Shown here in pieces: positions 55,524-64,000 of a stretch of DNA of 64,000 bases. Origin of the DNA: Leptospira fluminis (lineage in GTDB: Bacteria > Spirochaetota > Leptospiria > Leptospirales > Leptospiraceae). The translations under genes were made by a program, and so were the position numbers. A model generated the notes under the pieces. It made no database searches, had not been told where the DNA came from, and worked only from the letters and a program-made list of their open reading frames with translations. How positions within the stretch are numbered: the stretch's first letter is position 1; each line of letters starts with the position of its first letter. The DNA lies in contig NZ_RQEV01000011.1 of the NCBI RefSeq assembly GCF_004771275.1, positions 62,001 through 126,000 of the forward strand. The letters run 5' to 3'.

Positions 55524-56669
55524 CTATCTTCTTCCCGCAGGCCCTAGGATTTCAGAAGTATCCTTATAAAACTGCAACATTCTCCGAAATGCTTGATCGG
55601 GAAGTTTCCTGGATTGGTCGTTTTTCAGATATTTTCGCACTGGTAAAAGTCGGAATTTGGGACCTTTAGCGCCGGTGCGATCTATATAAACCCAAATCGG
55701 TTCGTAATACACATCATAGATCGATAATTTTCCTGCGTCCTTCGAAAGCGAAAAATTCAGGATCATTCCCCCGTCCACATACCTGCGATCCTGTCCCGAA
55801 ACGAAATTCCCCAACGAATAAACGAAGAAGCGTTCCTTTTCCTGACCGAATCGATCCTTGACTTTTTTCTTTCCGAACCTTTGCAGACTATGAGGGTGTC
55901 CGCCGAGCACGATATCCGCACCGGCTTCCATCGTAAAATCCACGATTTCCTTTTGGAAGGGATCCGGTTCGCGAAGATACTCCGTTCCGAAATGGTACAT
56001 GACCACGATTCCGTCCGGCTCCTCTTTTTTTGCCAGGGCGATATCTTCGGCAATCCTGGCCGTATCGATCAGATTCACAACGGTTCCCGCCGGAACCTCT
56101 AGACCGTTCGTTCCGTAGGTATAATTCAGGAACGCAAGTTCGATACCGCCCACTCTCAGTTTTAAAATCCGATTTTTGTCGAACTCTTCTTTGCTTCGAT
56201 ACGTTCCCAGATGCTTTAATCCTAGATCGTCCAGAACGGAGATCGTTCTTACGATCCCTTCCTTGCCCTTATCGCAGGAATGATTGTTCGCAGTGGAGAC
56301 CAGATCGAAACCGGTATCCTTAATCGCTTTCGCAAGGGAATCCGGAGCACCGAATTGAGGATAACCGCTATATTGCTTGCGATCCCCGGGTAAAGTGGTT
56401 TCAAAATTCGCGACCGCAAGATCCGCTTCCGAAATTTGTTGCCGAACCTCTTCGAACACTTCCGAAAAATCCCAGCAATCGCAGGATTTTTCGTACGCGG
56501 AATCGATCTGAGTCTGATGAGACATGATGTCTCCCACCGCAACGATCCTGATTCCATCCGGAGAGGAATCGGAGCGTACCTGTCCGCCAGCAGCCGAACA
56601 TAAAAGAAACATCCCGAAAAGGATGGTAAGAAAAAGGATTCTTCGCGTTATCCGAAACAGTCCAAGCAT
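55524..56669 (-). CDS. CapA-family metallophosphatase-like protein
   Basis: 381 residues. Signal peptide (residues 1-28), then the PGA_cap fold: RIVAVGDIMSHQTQIDSAY, EADLAVANFETTLPGD, FDLVSTANNHSCDKGKEGI, GIVVMYHFGTEYLREP, and GADIVLGGHPHSLQ. The metal-binding D, N and H residues are all present. CapA-type proteins are linked to poly-gamma-glutamate capsule or to cell-wall phosphoester work. No capB/capC genes are nearby, so capsule synthesis is not supported. It begins eight bases after the lipoprotein gene and is probably cotranscribed with it. Confidence 0.9.
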   Translation of the reverse strand: MLGLFRITRRILFLTILFGMFLLCSAAGGQVRSDSSPDGIRIVAVGDIMSHQTQIDSAYEKSCDCWDFSEVFEEVRQQISEADLAVANFETTLPGDRKQYSGYPQFGAPDSLAKAIKDTGFDLVSTANNHSCDKGKEGIVRTISVLDDLGLKHLGTYRSKEEFDKNRILKLRVGGIELAFLNYTYGTNGLEVPAGTVVNLIDTARIAEDIALAKKEEPDGIVVMYHFGTEYLREPDPFQKEIVDFTMEAGADIVLGGHPHSLQRFGKKKVKDRFGQEKERFFVYSLGNFVSGQDRRYVDGGMILNFSLSKDAGKLSIYDVYYEPIWVYIDRTGAKGPKFRLLPVRKYLKNDQSRKLPDQAFRRMLQFYKDTSEILGPAGRR

Positions 56670-56677
56670 TTTCGGGA

Positions 56678-57766
56678 TTATTTTTGCGCCGTGTTCTTCG
56701 GTTCTTCGTCCGGAAGAGCTTCCACAACGGAAAAGCCTTTTACGATCTCTTTTCGTTTGGATAAGATTCCGATTGTGGACAAGGCCCCGGGTTGTTTTAG
56801 CCAGATTTTGAAATTCTCCATCGTCTGGATGTTGTAATGGAAGGGATAATCTTTCGGAAACATTTCCCCGTCCGGAAAACCGAATCTCTTGGCTCCTTTC
56901 GTCAAAGTACGAACGACCAAGCTTTTATCATCCGTAGGTAAGGATAAGAAATTCCTCCTCATATCTTCCGGATACCGGAAATACTCCTCCGCATTGGAGG
57001 TATACAGAATTCGAATCGGTATATGTACGGAAACCGCCTTTTCTCCTACGGAACGAAAGGTTTTGTTCCCAAGCAGATTTCCGTCGATCGCGAGAATCCT
57101 GCCCTCTATAACCATATTTCTGAGAAAGTCATAATCTGCGGGATCGTTGTGAAAGGATTTGAACGGATATACGGAGGAAATCTTCTTTAAATCTCCCAGA
57201 CGCTGCGGGACTCCCCCTTTTCTCAAAGAGATTTCATACGCGCTCAGAATCACCTTGTATTCCGGGTCGGACGCGAACTTCTTTTCGAGGAGAACTAATG
57301 TTTCCTTTTTATTTTTCACGTCCCAAAGTTTTTCGAATTCGCGATAGTTCGGAGCTAATTCCAAAAAATACAAATGGATTCGATTGATCGCTACCGTAAC
57401 CGGATCGAAATCAGCGAGATAAGCGTAATCGCTCTTTGCCCATGCCACTAAAGTCAGATTCTGGTCTGTTCCGACTCCGATGTAGCCGCCACCCAATCCT
57501 TCTATGCGGGAACGGAACAGATCCAATCTTCTTTCGTTCGAGGCGGGATAATGATCGGCGTGCAGATGTCTGTCCGCAGGAGGAGTATCCGTGTCAGAAA
57601 GGGTCAACCGATCCCGATCAAGTTTGGAGTGGGAAAATCCCCCTTCGGAAACGGGGATGGAGCTGCAATTTGTATGAAGAGAAAGGATTGCCCAAATCAG
57701 GGCAAGGCAAAGTCCGATGGAAATTTTCCTCTCCGAACGATTTGCGGCTAATAGTCTGATGATCAT
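56678..57766 (-). CDS. Putative lipoprotein of unknown function
   Basis: About 362 residues from the second of two adjacent ATGs (57769 and 57766), with GAGG just upstream. Basic N-terminus, hydrophobic segment ending LSLHTNC, which fits the relaxed spirochaetal lipobox. The mature part has a Rossmann-like opening, GGGYIGVGTDQNLTLVAWAK, then LADFDPVTVAINRIHLYFL, reminiscent of a methyltransferase-like fold. It also has late motifs (PFHYNIQTMENFKIWL). I believe similar lipoproteins are known in leptospires, but I cannot name a function. The gene precedes capA by eight bases. Confidence 0.74.
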   Translation of the reverse strand: MIIRLLAANRSERKISIGLCLALIWAILSLHTNCSSIPVSEGGFSHSKLDRDRLTLSDTDTPPADRHLHADHYPASNERRLDLFRSRIEGLGGGYIGVGTDQNLTLVAWAKSDYAYLADFDPVTVAINRIHLYFLELAPNYREFEKLWDVKNKKETLVLLEKKFASDPEYKVILSAYEISLRKGGVPQRLGDLKKISSVYPFKSFHNDPADYDFLRNMVIEGRILAIDGNLLGNKTFRSVGEKAVSVHIPIRILYTSNAEEYFRYPEDMRRNFLSLPTDDKSLVVRTLTKGAKRFGFPDGEMFPKDYPFHYNIQTMENFKIWLKQPGALSTIGILSKRKEIVKGFSVVEALPDEEPKNTAQK

Positions 57767-57877
57767 CATTTTCCTCGATCGATTCCTACCGGACAAAATG
57801 ATCCGGCTACGAAACAGAACTTATTAGGGTGCCCTTACGCGGGAAGAACTTTTACGAAAACCTCTATCCTCGTTCTC

Positions 57878-59062
57878 TTAGCCGGAAGTAATATAGATAG
57901 CTCTCAGGTCTGCCGCGATATTCTTTTGCATGGCTTCATTCGTTCCGCCTCCGATGGAAAGAAGGATAGCATCTCTATGGAGACGCTCTACCGGGTATTC
58001 CCTGCAATATCCGTATCCGCCCAGCACTTGGATTGCGTTTCTGGAAACCCTTTCCGCCATTTGGGTTGCCACTAATTTTGCCGAGGCGGCTCCCAACGAA
58101 TTCCTGTTTTCCGGATGGATTTTAGAGGCAACGTCGTAAACGAGCGCTCTAGCCGCTTGGTAGTCAGCATAGGATTCGGCGAGCAAACGTTGGATCTGAC
58201 CGAATTCCACCAACTTTTTACCGAAAGCCTCCCGGTGTCGGATCGTATAATCGCACATGACATCCACACAGCGCTTTGCGATTCCCAGGGATTGTGCCGC
58301 TAGAGTAACCCGCTCTATCTCCAGGTTTCTCATCATGTGGACCAAGGCCCCGTCCTCCGAACCGATCAGATTTTCCGCGGGAACCTCGGTATTATCGAAG
58401 ACGAGCTGGGTAGTGGGAGAAGATCTCATCCCCATCTTTTCTTCTTTTTTTCCTACGCCGAAACCGGGAAAGGAGCTCTCTACGAGAAAGGCGGTCGTCT
58501 TTCTCGCTTCCCTGCTCGTCTTAGCGTATACCAAAAAGATCTGGCCTACGTTTCCGTTCGTAATGTATTGCTTGGTTCCGTTGAGAAGATACTTATCTCC
58601 CCGACGAACCGCTACGGTATTCATTCCGAGTACGTCCGTGCCCGCTCCCGGCTCCGTCATGCCCATGCCTCCGATCCATTCCCCGGAAATGACCTTGTGT
58701 AGGTATTTTTTCTTTTGAACGTCGTTCGAGCTGTAATAGAAATTATTCACGAACAGAACTTCGTGAGCCAGATAAGATAAAGTAAATCCAGGATCGTATG
58801 CGGAAAATTCCTCATGAATGATCACGCTCGCGACGGGATCTAGACCCATGCCCCCGTCCTCTTCTGGAACCGTCACTCCGAAAATTCCCAATTCTGTTCC
58901 GAGCCTCCGAAAGAGGGCGGAATTGAATATTTCACCGTCGTCATGTTCCTTTGCTTGCTCGTCCAGACTTTGCTTTGCAAACGCCGCCACATTCTCCCGG
59001 AGGGCGAGATGATTTTCCGTGGGGTTAAACAGATCGAGCCGCTTCTCTAAAAGATTTTTCAT
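57878..59062 (-). CDS. Acyl-CoA dehydrogenase, probably isovaleryl-CoA dehydrogenase
   Basis: 394 residues, FAD enzyme. Motifs: GIFGVTVPEEDGGMGLDPVAS, IGGMGMTEPGAGTDVLGM (flavin site), KYLLNGTKQYITNG and YGYCREYPVERLHRDA. The catalytic position near the C-terminus reads IGGGTNEAM, with Gly where most family members have Glu (YEGTN). A helix-G Glu is available in MRNLEIERVTLAA, the position used by isovaleryl-CoA dehydrogenase. Leucine degradation fits mccB at 0.9-2.5 kb, and the ETF genes that take its electrons are 0.6 kb away, divergent. GAGGTAGG precedes the ATG. Confidence 0.87.
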   Translation of the reverse strand: MKNLLEKRLDLFNPTENHLALRENVAAFAKQSLDEQAKEHDDGEIFNSALFRRLGTELGIFGVTVPEEDGGMGLDPVASVIIHEEFSAYDPGFTLSYLAHEVLFVNNFYYSSNDVQKKKYLHKVISGEWIGGMGMTEPGAGTDVLGMNTVAVRRGDKYLLNGTKQYITNGNVGQIFLVYAKTSREARKTTAFLVESSFPGFGVGKKEEKMGMRSSPTTQLVFDNTEVPAENLIGSEDGALVHMMRNLEIERVTLAAQSLGIAKRCVDVMCDYTIRHREAFGKKLVEFGQIQRLLAESYADYQAARALVYDVASKIHPENRNSLGAASAKLVATQMAERVSRNAIQVLGGYGYCREYPVERLHRDAILLSIGGGTNEAMQKNIAADLRAIYITSG

Positions 59063-59289
59063 GATCCTACCTCTCTATTCTTTCCGGTCCAACTCGAATG
59101 GATCGTTTTACTATTTTCTCAGAATCCCGACCCGACGGTATCGCCGGTTTTTAAAAGGGACTGGACAATATGTCCCGGTATCCTATTGTAAGAGCGGTTT
59201 ATAAAACCGCATTTTCTTTTTTCCGGCTCGGAAAACAAAACGCTAGTAACGTTTCCCGAATGCGAATACCGGACAAGGACGAAATCCGA

Positions 59290-59586
59290 ATGAAATATTC
59301 TGTCGTATTAACCGCAATTTGCGCCCTATCTTTCCTTTTAGGATCCAGAAACGGAGGCCTAAAGAAAAAATCCCTGACCGGATTGAGAGAAGCTTTGTCC
59401 GAATCTCTCTCTTCTCCTTTTGCCCTAAAATCGATTTTTTGGTTTCTCTTTTTTATCTGTACGCTGCTGCTTCCCTATTTTTGGGGATTAACGTTTCTGA
59501 TTAAAACGGATCTGAACGCACTAGTGATTATATTGGGTTTGATCTGGGATTATTATTGGAGCAGAACACTCATTCTGTTTCGATGA
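59290..59586 (+). CDS. Small membrane protein of unknown function
   Basis: 98 residues from the ATG at 59290. One short N-terminal hydrophobic segment (VVLTAICALSFLLGS) and two C-terminal helices (IFWFLFFICTLLLPYFWGLTF and ALVIILGLIWDYYW). No family recognised. The ribosome-binding site is weak and longer starts are possible. It lies between the divergent acyl-CoA dehydrogenase and etfB, 98 bases before etfB. Confidence 0.55.
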   Translation: MKYSVVLTAICALSFLLGSRNGGLKKKSLTGLREALSESLSSPFALKSIFWFLFFICTLLLPYFWGLTFLIKTDLNALVIILGLIWDYYWSRTLILFR

Positions 59587-59683
59587 GGTAGATTTCCCGA
59601 AAGAAGCTAAAAAAGTAGTTTGCATCCGAGCTTTTCGGAAATTTCGTGTTTATAGCCCTATTTTTATTGGAGAACCTAGGTTC

Positions 59684-60445
59684 ATGAAGATCATCGTTTT
59701 AGTGAAGCAGGTGCCTGACACCGAAACGAATATCAAAGTCGGGGACAAGTCCATCAACGAAGCCGGAATTAAATGGATTATCTCTCCCTACGATGAATTC
59801 GCAATCGAGGAAGGCCTTAGATTACGCGAGAAACACGGCGGGGAAGTTATCGCAGTTTCCCTCGGTCCGGATCGCGTGCAAGAATCCCTTCGCCAAGCCT
59901 ACGCAATGGGAGCGGACCGTGCCGTTCAAATCAAAGTGGACAATTATGTTCCTTTTGATACCGTCCTGGCTGCAGAGTTGATCGCAAACTTCGCAAAATC
60001 CGAAAATGCCGACATAATCATCGGAGGCCGTCAGTCCATCGATTCCGACAGTTCTCAGGTCGTCGTACAAGTAGCAGAAGCGCTGGGAATTCCTCACGTC
60101 GCTTTCGCAGTAAGCTTAGAGATCAGCGGAACCAACGTTAAATCCACGAAAGAAGTGGAAGGCGGAACCCAAGTCGTAGAAACCTCCTTGCCGGTCGCCA
60201 TCACCGCCCAAAAAGGATTGAACGAACCTCGTTATCCGAACCTGAAAGGCTTAATGGCTGCAAAGAAAAAGCCGATAGAAAGCAAGTCTCCAGCAGACCT
60301 GGGCAATCCGGCAAGCAAGATCGAGATAGTAGGATTAGAACCCCCGCCCCCACGCATTCCTGGTCGCAAACTGGAAGCTGCGGACGCAAAGGGATACGCC
60401 GAACAGCTCGTCAAAGCGCTTCGTGAAGAAGCTAAGGTTATCTAA
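59684..60445 (+). CDS. etfB: Electron transfer flavoprotein beta subunit
   Basis: 253 residues. KIIVLVKQVPDTETNIKV start, INEAGIKWIISPYDEFAIEEGLRL, the AMP-binding region GADRAVQIK, DIIIGGRQSIDSDSSQV and NEPRYPNLKGLMAAKKKPIE (ETF signature). It forms a heterodimer with EtfA and carries electrons from acyl-CoA dehydrogenases to the quinone pool through ETF dehydrogenase, which is not in the window. GGAG precedes the ATG and etfA starts 11 bases after the stop. Confidence 0.96.
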   Translation: MKIIVLVKQVPDTETNIKVGDKSINEAGIKWIISPYDEFAIEEGLRLREKHGGEVIAVSLGPDRVQESLRQAYAMGADRAVQIKVDNYVPFDTVLAAELIANFAKSENADIIIGGRQSIDSDSSQVVVQVAEALGIPHVAFAVSLEISGTNVKSTKEVEGGTQVVETSLPVAITAQKGLNEPRYPNLKGLMAAKKKPIESKSPADLGNPASKIEIVGLEPPPPRIPGRKLEAADAKGYAEQLVKALREEAKVI

Positions 60446-60456
60446 GGAGAATACCC

Positions 60457-61416
<960 letters not shown>

Positions 61417-61425
61417 ATTCGTCTA

Positions 61426-61458
61426 ATGAAGCCATAGTAAGAACGATTATGGCTTCAT
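61426..61458 (+). repeat. 11-base inverted repeat covering the lolA-like start codon
   Basis: ATGAAGCCATA (61426-61436) and TATGGCTTCAT (61448-61458) are perfect inverted arms round an 11-base loop. The second arm contains the ATG at 61449 of the lolA-like gene. The first arm begins a three-codon frame (ATG AAG CCA TAG). A hairpin here would hide the start codon, so translational control is possible. No T-run follows, which argues against a terminator. Confidence 0.75.
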
Positions 61459-62039
61459 CCAAGGGGTATCTATCCTGTATCGGTGCCGCAGTCTTTTTGG
61501 TCTGCGGCACTTCTATTTTACCGGATCCGGGTAAGGATCGTTTAAACGCCTTAATCGGAAAAATGAGCGAAATTTCTAGTTTTCGGGCCAGTATTACCGT
61601 TAATAACGAACTTTCGGGAACACTTTCGTACAAGAAACCCAACCAATTACACGTCAAATTCTCAGATGGAAGGGTGATCGCCGCAAACGGTCGCTTTTTA
61701 TGGTTTTACTCTCCTTCCAGAGGAATCGTAGGAAAACAGGATTTAAAAGGAATGAGCGGCGGAATCGCGGGATTACTTTCCGGTTACGAAGAGGTAACTC
61801 CTGTCGGCGGTTCTTTGCGTTTAAAATCCCCGACGAAAACCTACGAAGAAATCGTGGTCACCTTAGGCTCTGATAATACTCCAAGGTCCTTACGGATGAA
61901 ACACCGAGGTTCGGGGGAATACACTTCGATCTCGTTTTCAGGTGTGCAAACGAACGTAGGACTTGCGGCTTCCTTATTCAATTTCGGAGCTCCTGCAAAC
62001 GCGCAAATCGTGGAGAACCCGCTCAACGAGAGGGAATAG
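61449..62039 (+). CDS. lolA: LolA-like outer-membrane lipoprotein carrier
   Basis: 196 residues. Signal peptide ([14 protein letters not shown] region), then a LolA/LolB-type open beta barrel: [41 protein letters not shown] (only its ends matter: LxGKM and the PNQLHV-type strand), [15 protein letters not shown] and a [21 protein letters not shown]-terminal part. LolA ferries lipoproteins across the periplasm, important for lipoprotein-rich spirochaetes. Sequence similarity is modest, so a related lipid-carrier role is possible. It is cotranscribed with etfBA and the next gene, which starts 3 bases after its stop. Confidence 0.83.
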   Translation: MASSKGYLSCIGAAVFLVCGTSILPDPGKDRLNALIGKMSEISSFRASITVNNELSGTLSYKKPNQLHVKFSDGRVIAANGRFLWFYSPSRGIVGKQDLKGMSGGIAGLLSGYEEVTPVGGSLRLKSPTKTYEEIVVTLGSDNTPRSLRMKHRGSGEYTSISFSGVQTNVGLAASLFNFGAPANAQIVENPLNERE

Positions 62040-62042
62040 GCC

Positions 62043-63887
62043 TTGTCTGCCACTTCTAGAACGGACGCACATAAGATATTCGCGGATCTTTACCGTAAAG
62101 CTCGTTCCCCGGAGCAACAACAGAAGATCGACGAAGTCATTCAAAAATCGAACGACATATTCATACGTATCGACCTAATGAAGAAGGTCGACGAAGAATT
62201 CGAACAAAAAAAGAGGGAAGAGAATAGGAGAGCCGAAGAGGACGAAAAAGCCGCTAAACAAAATGCGGGACAGGCAACCTCCGGATCTCAGTCCAAGACG
62301 GCACCGAAACCGGTTCGTAGAGCCGATAGCGCCAATGTCGGCATAGGCTTTTTTGCGAACCTCTTTGGAGGAAATGCCGCGATCACCAAATTCGCCAAAG
62401 AAACCGGCACAGTGGAAGTCGGCTTTTTAGGCAGAAATTCCAGGATCGCCCCGTCCGTAGAACGTCTTTTTAAAGCGCTCAAAGAGGATCAGATCATCTC
62501 CACGTTACAGGCGCTTCGTTTGGCGGAAAGCCAAGGATGGAGACATTGGCGCCCTCTCGTATACAATATAGTATTAAATTTTAATAAATTCTTTAACAAC
62601 TTCATCTCTCTGGACTCCCTATTCATCGATGAAATCTCTCCGGAGATATTTCTGAATCGATCCTTGAAGATGCAGATGTACTACGCGAGACATCTTTCGA
62701 GAGATGACGCGAAGGAAATCATTCTCGCGAACGTCCCTGAATTGGTAAAAAAGGACGAGAAACTTTCGATCAAACTCCCCGCCATTCTTTCCGGCCTAAA
62801 CTACGGTTTGAATTTGGAAACGGGTAGACCGAAACTGACCGACGCGATACGCGCTTTTTACGTCGTCTCGAACCGTAAAGTAATCAGTTGGGAGGAAATC
62901 GTCGACTCTCTGAACGTACCTCCGATCAACGAGACCAAATTCCAAGGTTCCCCGGATATCACGAAGGAAGTCGACACGACTTTGATCAAATTATCCGACG
63001 ATATCCTGACGAGAGGAAATAAAAAAGAGGAACTCCAGAACCTAAGACAAAGATATTTTAAAATCGACGAAAACGGTAAAATCTCTTTCGACTTTCTGAA
63101 CGGCGTCGTCGACGATTATTTCGCCCACCACATGCCGGAAAACATGAACTCCTCGGCATTCAAATCCTCCTTTAAGGGAATGCCTCACAAACTTATCTAT
63201 ATACTTTTAAGGGATTTTCAATCCTGCTACTCTCCCATCTTGGAAGGTACCGTAAAGATCGGAACCAAAAACCACAACCGCGACGTGATCATCATGCAGA
63301 CCGGCCTTTTCAAGGGAGAAATAGAGGAGATCAATAACCTTCTCCGACAACTCGATGCATTCAATAAGAAGTACCCTAGTTTCCAATATACGTTCGCTAC
63401 TTTTAACCAAAATACTTCGGGCAGTTCGGTAGAGGATCAGATTACTGTGAATCTTCTCCGTTTGCTGGGCGAAGCCTCCGCTTTTATGGGTAAATTCGCC
63501 GAAAAGATCAATACGATCGTGGAAAACCATTTGCTAGCGAAGGATTACGAGGCCAAAAGCCAATTGAACGATCGGGTATTGGCGTCGAAGGAAAAAGTGA
63601 TCGATGAGATCAAAGTGCTCCACAGGTTCATTCCTTATTACGATTCCACGGTTGTTTCCGGAAATCGTTTGAATAATAAATCCCTGGAATACGTTTTCGT
63701 GGATATGGCTCAATTGCTGTTCAATTATGCGGTGATCTATAAGGACAAATTCACGGTGAATAAACTTACGGTTCACCGCAAAATAGACGCGGAACTGAAA
63801 GCTCTCAGAGCCGAATACGAACGCCTTTCCGGCAAACCTTTTGACGGCGGCGAATCCTTACAAACCGAATCCTCGGAGGCGCAATGA
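62043..63887 (+). CDS. Large cytoplasmic protein of unknown function
   Basis: 614 residues, TTG start with GAGAGGGAA ten bases upstream. Residues 1-90 are charged and helical ([19 protein letters not shown]), then a Ser/Lys/Pro linker, then a conserved-looking patch [15 protein letters not shown]. The remaining 500 residues are mostly helical with few cysteines. No signal peptide, no membrane segment and no known motif. It overlaps trpS by ATGA and follows the lolA-like gene by three bases, so it sits in an operon with ETF and trpS. Its style recalls the unknown proteins at 7.5-9.4 kb, though I see no clear homology. Confidence 0.75.
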   Translation: MSATSRTDAHKIFADLYRKARSPEQQQKIDEVIQKSNDIFIRIDLMKKVDEEFEQKKREENRRAEEDEKAAKQNAGQATSGSQSKTAPKPVRRADSANVGIGFFANLFGGNAAITKFAKETGTVEVGFLGRNSRIAPSVERLFKALKEDQIISTLQALRLAESQGWRHWRPLVYNIVLNFNKFFNNFISLDSLFIDEISPEIFLNRSLKMQMYYARHLSRDDAKEIILANVPELVKKDEKLSIKLPAILSGLNYGLNLETGRPKLTDAIRAFYVVSNRKVISWEEIVDSLNVPPINETKFQGSPDITKEVDTTLIKLSDDILTRGNKKEELQNLRQRYFKIDENGKISFDFLNGVVDDYFAHHMPENMNSSAFKSSFKGMPHKLIYILLRDFQSCYSPILEGTVKIGTKNHNRDVIIMQTGLFKGEIEEINNLLRQLDAFNKKYPSFQYTFATFNQNTSGSSVEDQITVNLLRLLGEASAFMGKFAEKINTIVENHLLAKDYEAKSQLNDRVLASKEKVIDEIKVLHRFIPYYDSTVVSGNRLNNKSLEYVFVDMAQLLFNYAVIYKDKFTVNKLTVHRKIDAELKALRAEYERLSGKPFDGGESLQTESSEAQ

Positions 63888-64000
63888 GGATATTAACCGG
63901 AGTTCAGCCTTCCGGCAAATTACACTTAGGAAATTACTTTTCCGTAATACGAAAACTCGTAAAATACCAGAACGATTCGGATCTATATTGCTTTGTAGCG
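63884..64000 (+). CDS. trpS: Tryptophanyl-tRNA synthetase, N-terminal fragment cut by window edge
   Basis: The 39 visible residues begin [20 protein letters not shown], which carries the class I synthetase HIGH-like motif (KLHLGNY) in the form typical of TrpS. The ATG overlaps the previous stop (ATGA). GGAGG lies eight bases upstream. The rest is beyond the window. Confidence 0.93.
   Translation, partial: MRILTGVQPSGKLHLGNYFSVIRKLVKYQNDSDLYCFVA

Noticed and set aside
57436..57759. Plus-strand frame of 107 codons opposite the lipoprotein gene
   Set aside because: Antisense shadow with no ribosome-binding site; the minus-strand gene has signal peptide and operon context.

Overview
This window reads as chromosomal DNA of a spirochaete of the genus Leptospira. 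The grounds are the 7TM-DISM plus SpoIIE phosphatase, the LolA-like and OmpA/FlgD-like envelope proteins, two WYL regulators, an rplY-pth-prs-glmU order, and many proteins of a type I know only from leptospires. Base composition looks moderately GC-rich by eye for the genus. No phage, insertion sequence, CRISPR array or rRNA operon is visible. This is mostly ordinary core genome with some accessory metal and envelope functions.

Layout. 1-7.2 kb (minus strand): the start of an ammonium transporter behind a good sigma-54 promoter match. Next comes a chain running rpsT, tRNA-Val, glmM, glmS, a GlmU-like acyltransferase half and the methylcrotonyl-CoA carboxylase beta subunit. 7.4-11.7 kb: two unrecognised cytoplasmic proteins, a family 2 glycosyltransferase and a membrane glycosyltransferase-like protein. 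11.8-15.1 kb: YceI, then a bufferin (copper-buffering RiPP) island. Its precursor gene bufA faces the maturation genes bufB-bufC, and a YHS-domain lipoprotein diverges from bufB. 15.1-21.5 kb: J-domain protein, CstA, Nudix hydrolase, an OmpA protein with FlgD-like modules, an NRDE protein and a PilZ protein. 21.5-24.6 kb: a CueR-like regulator divergent from copZ-copA, with a textbook 19-bp-spacer MerR-type promoter. 24.7-29.8 kb: an operon with a DUF4178 protein and a membrane spermidine-synthase-like protein, then a monohaem cytochrome. 29.8-39.5 kb (minus): PP2C phosphatase, EVE protein, FtsH, a Pth-like protein without its catalytic residues, L25, Prs, the uridyltransferase half of GlmU, tRNA-Gln, IspE and a WYL regulator. 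39.6-46.3 kb: epimerase, second membrane glycosyltransferase-like protein, a small exported protein, glyoxalase, second WYL regulator and a DegT-fold protein without its PLP lysine. 46.5-59 kb: RND pump, PiT-like transporter, GNAT, PilZ, hydrolases, CapA and an isovaleryl-CoA-dehydrogenase-like enzyme. 59-64 kb: etfB-etfA-lolA-like, a large unknown protein and the start of trpS.

The strongest candidate for something new is the bufferin island. The same motif, GTAACC-N15-CGAA, lies upstream of bufA, of bufBC and of the YHS lipoprotein, the last two as overlapping, face-to-face copies on opposite strands. It looks like an ECF sigma-factor promoter, so three transcription units round one copper-binding peptide would be controlled together. 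With CueR-CopZ-CopA 7 kb away, the window suggests two layers of copper defence: periplasmic buffering and cytoplasmic export.

Other points of note are a GlmU function split over two loci, two pseudo-enzyme candidates (Pth and DegT folds), a probable CTG start codon, a UUG start for rpsT, and an 11-bp inverted repeat covering the lolA-like start codon.
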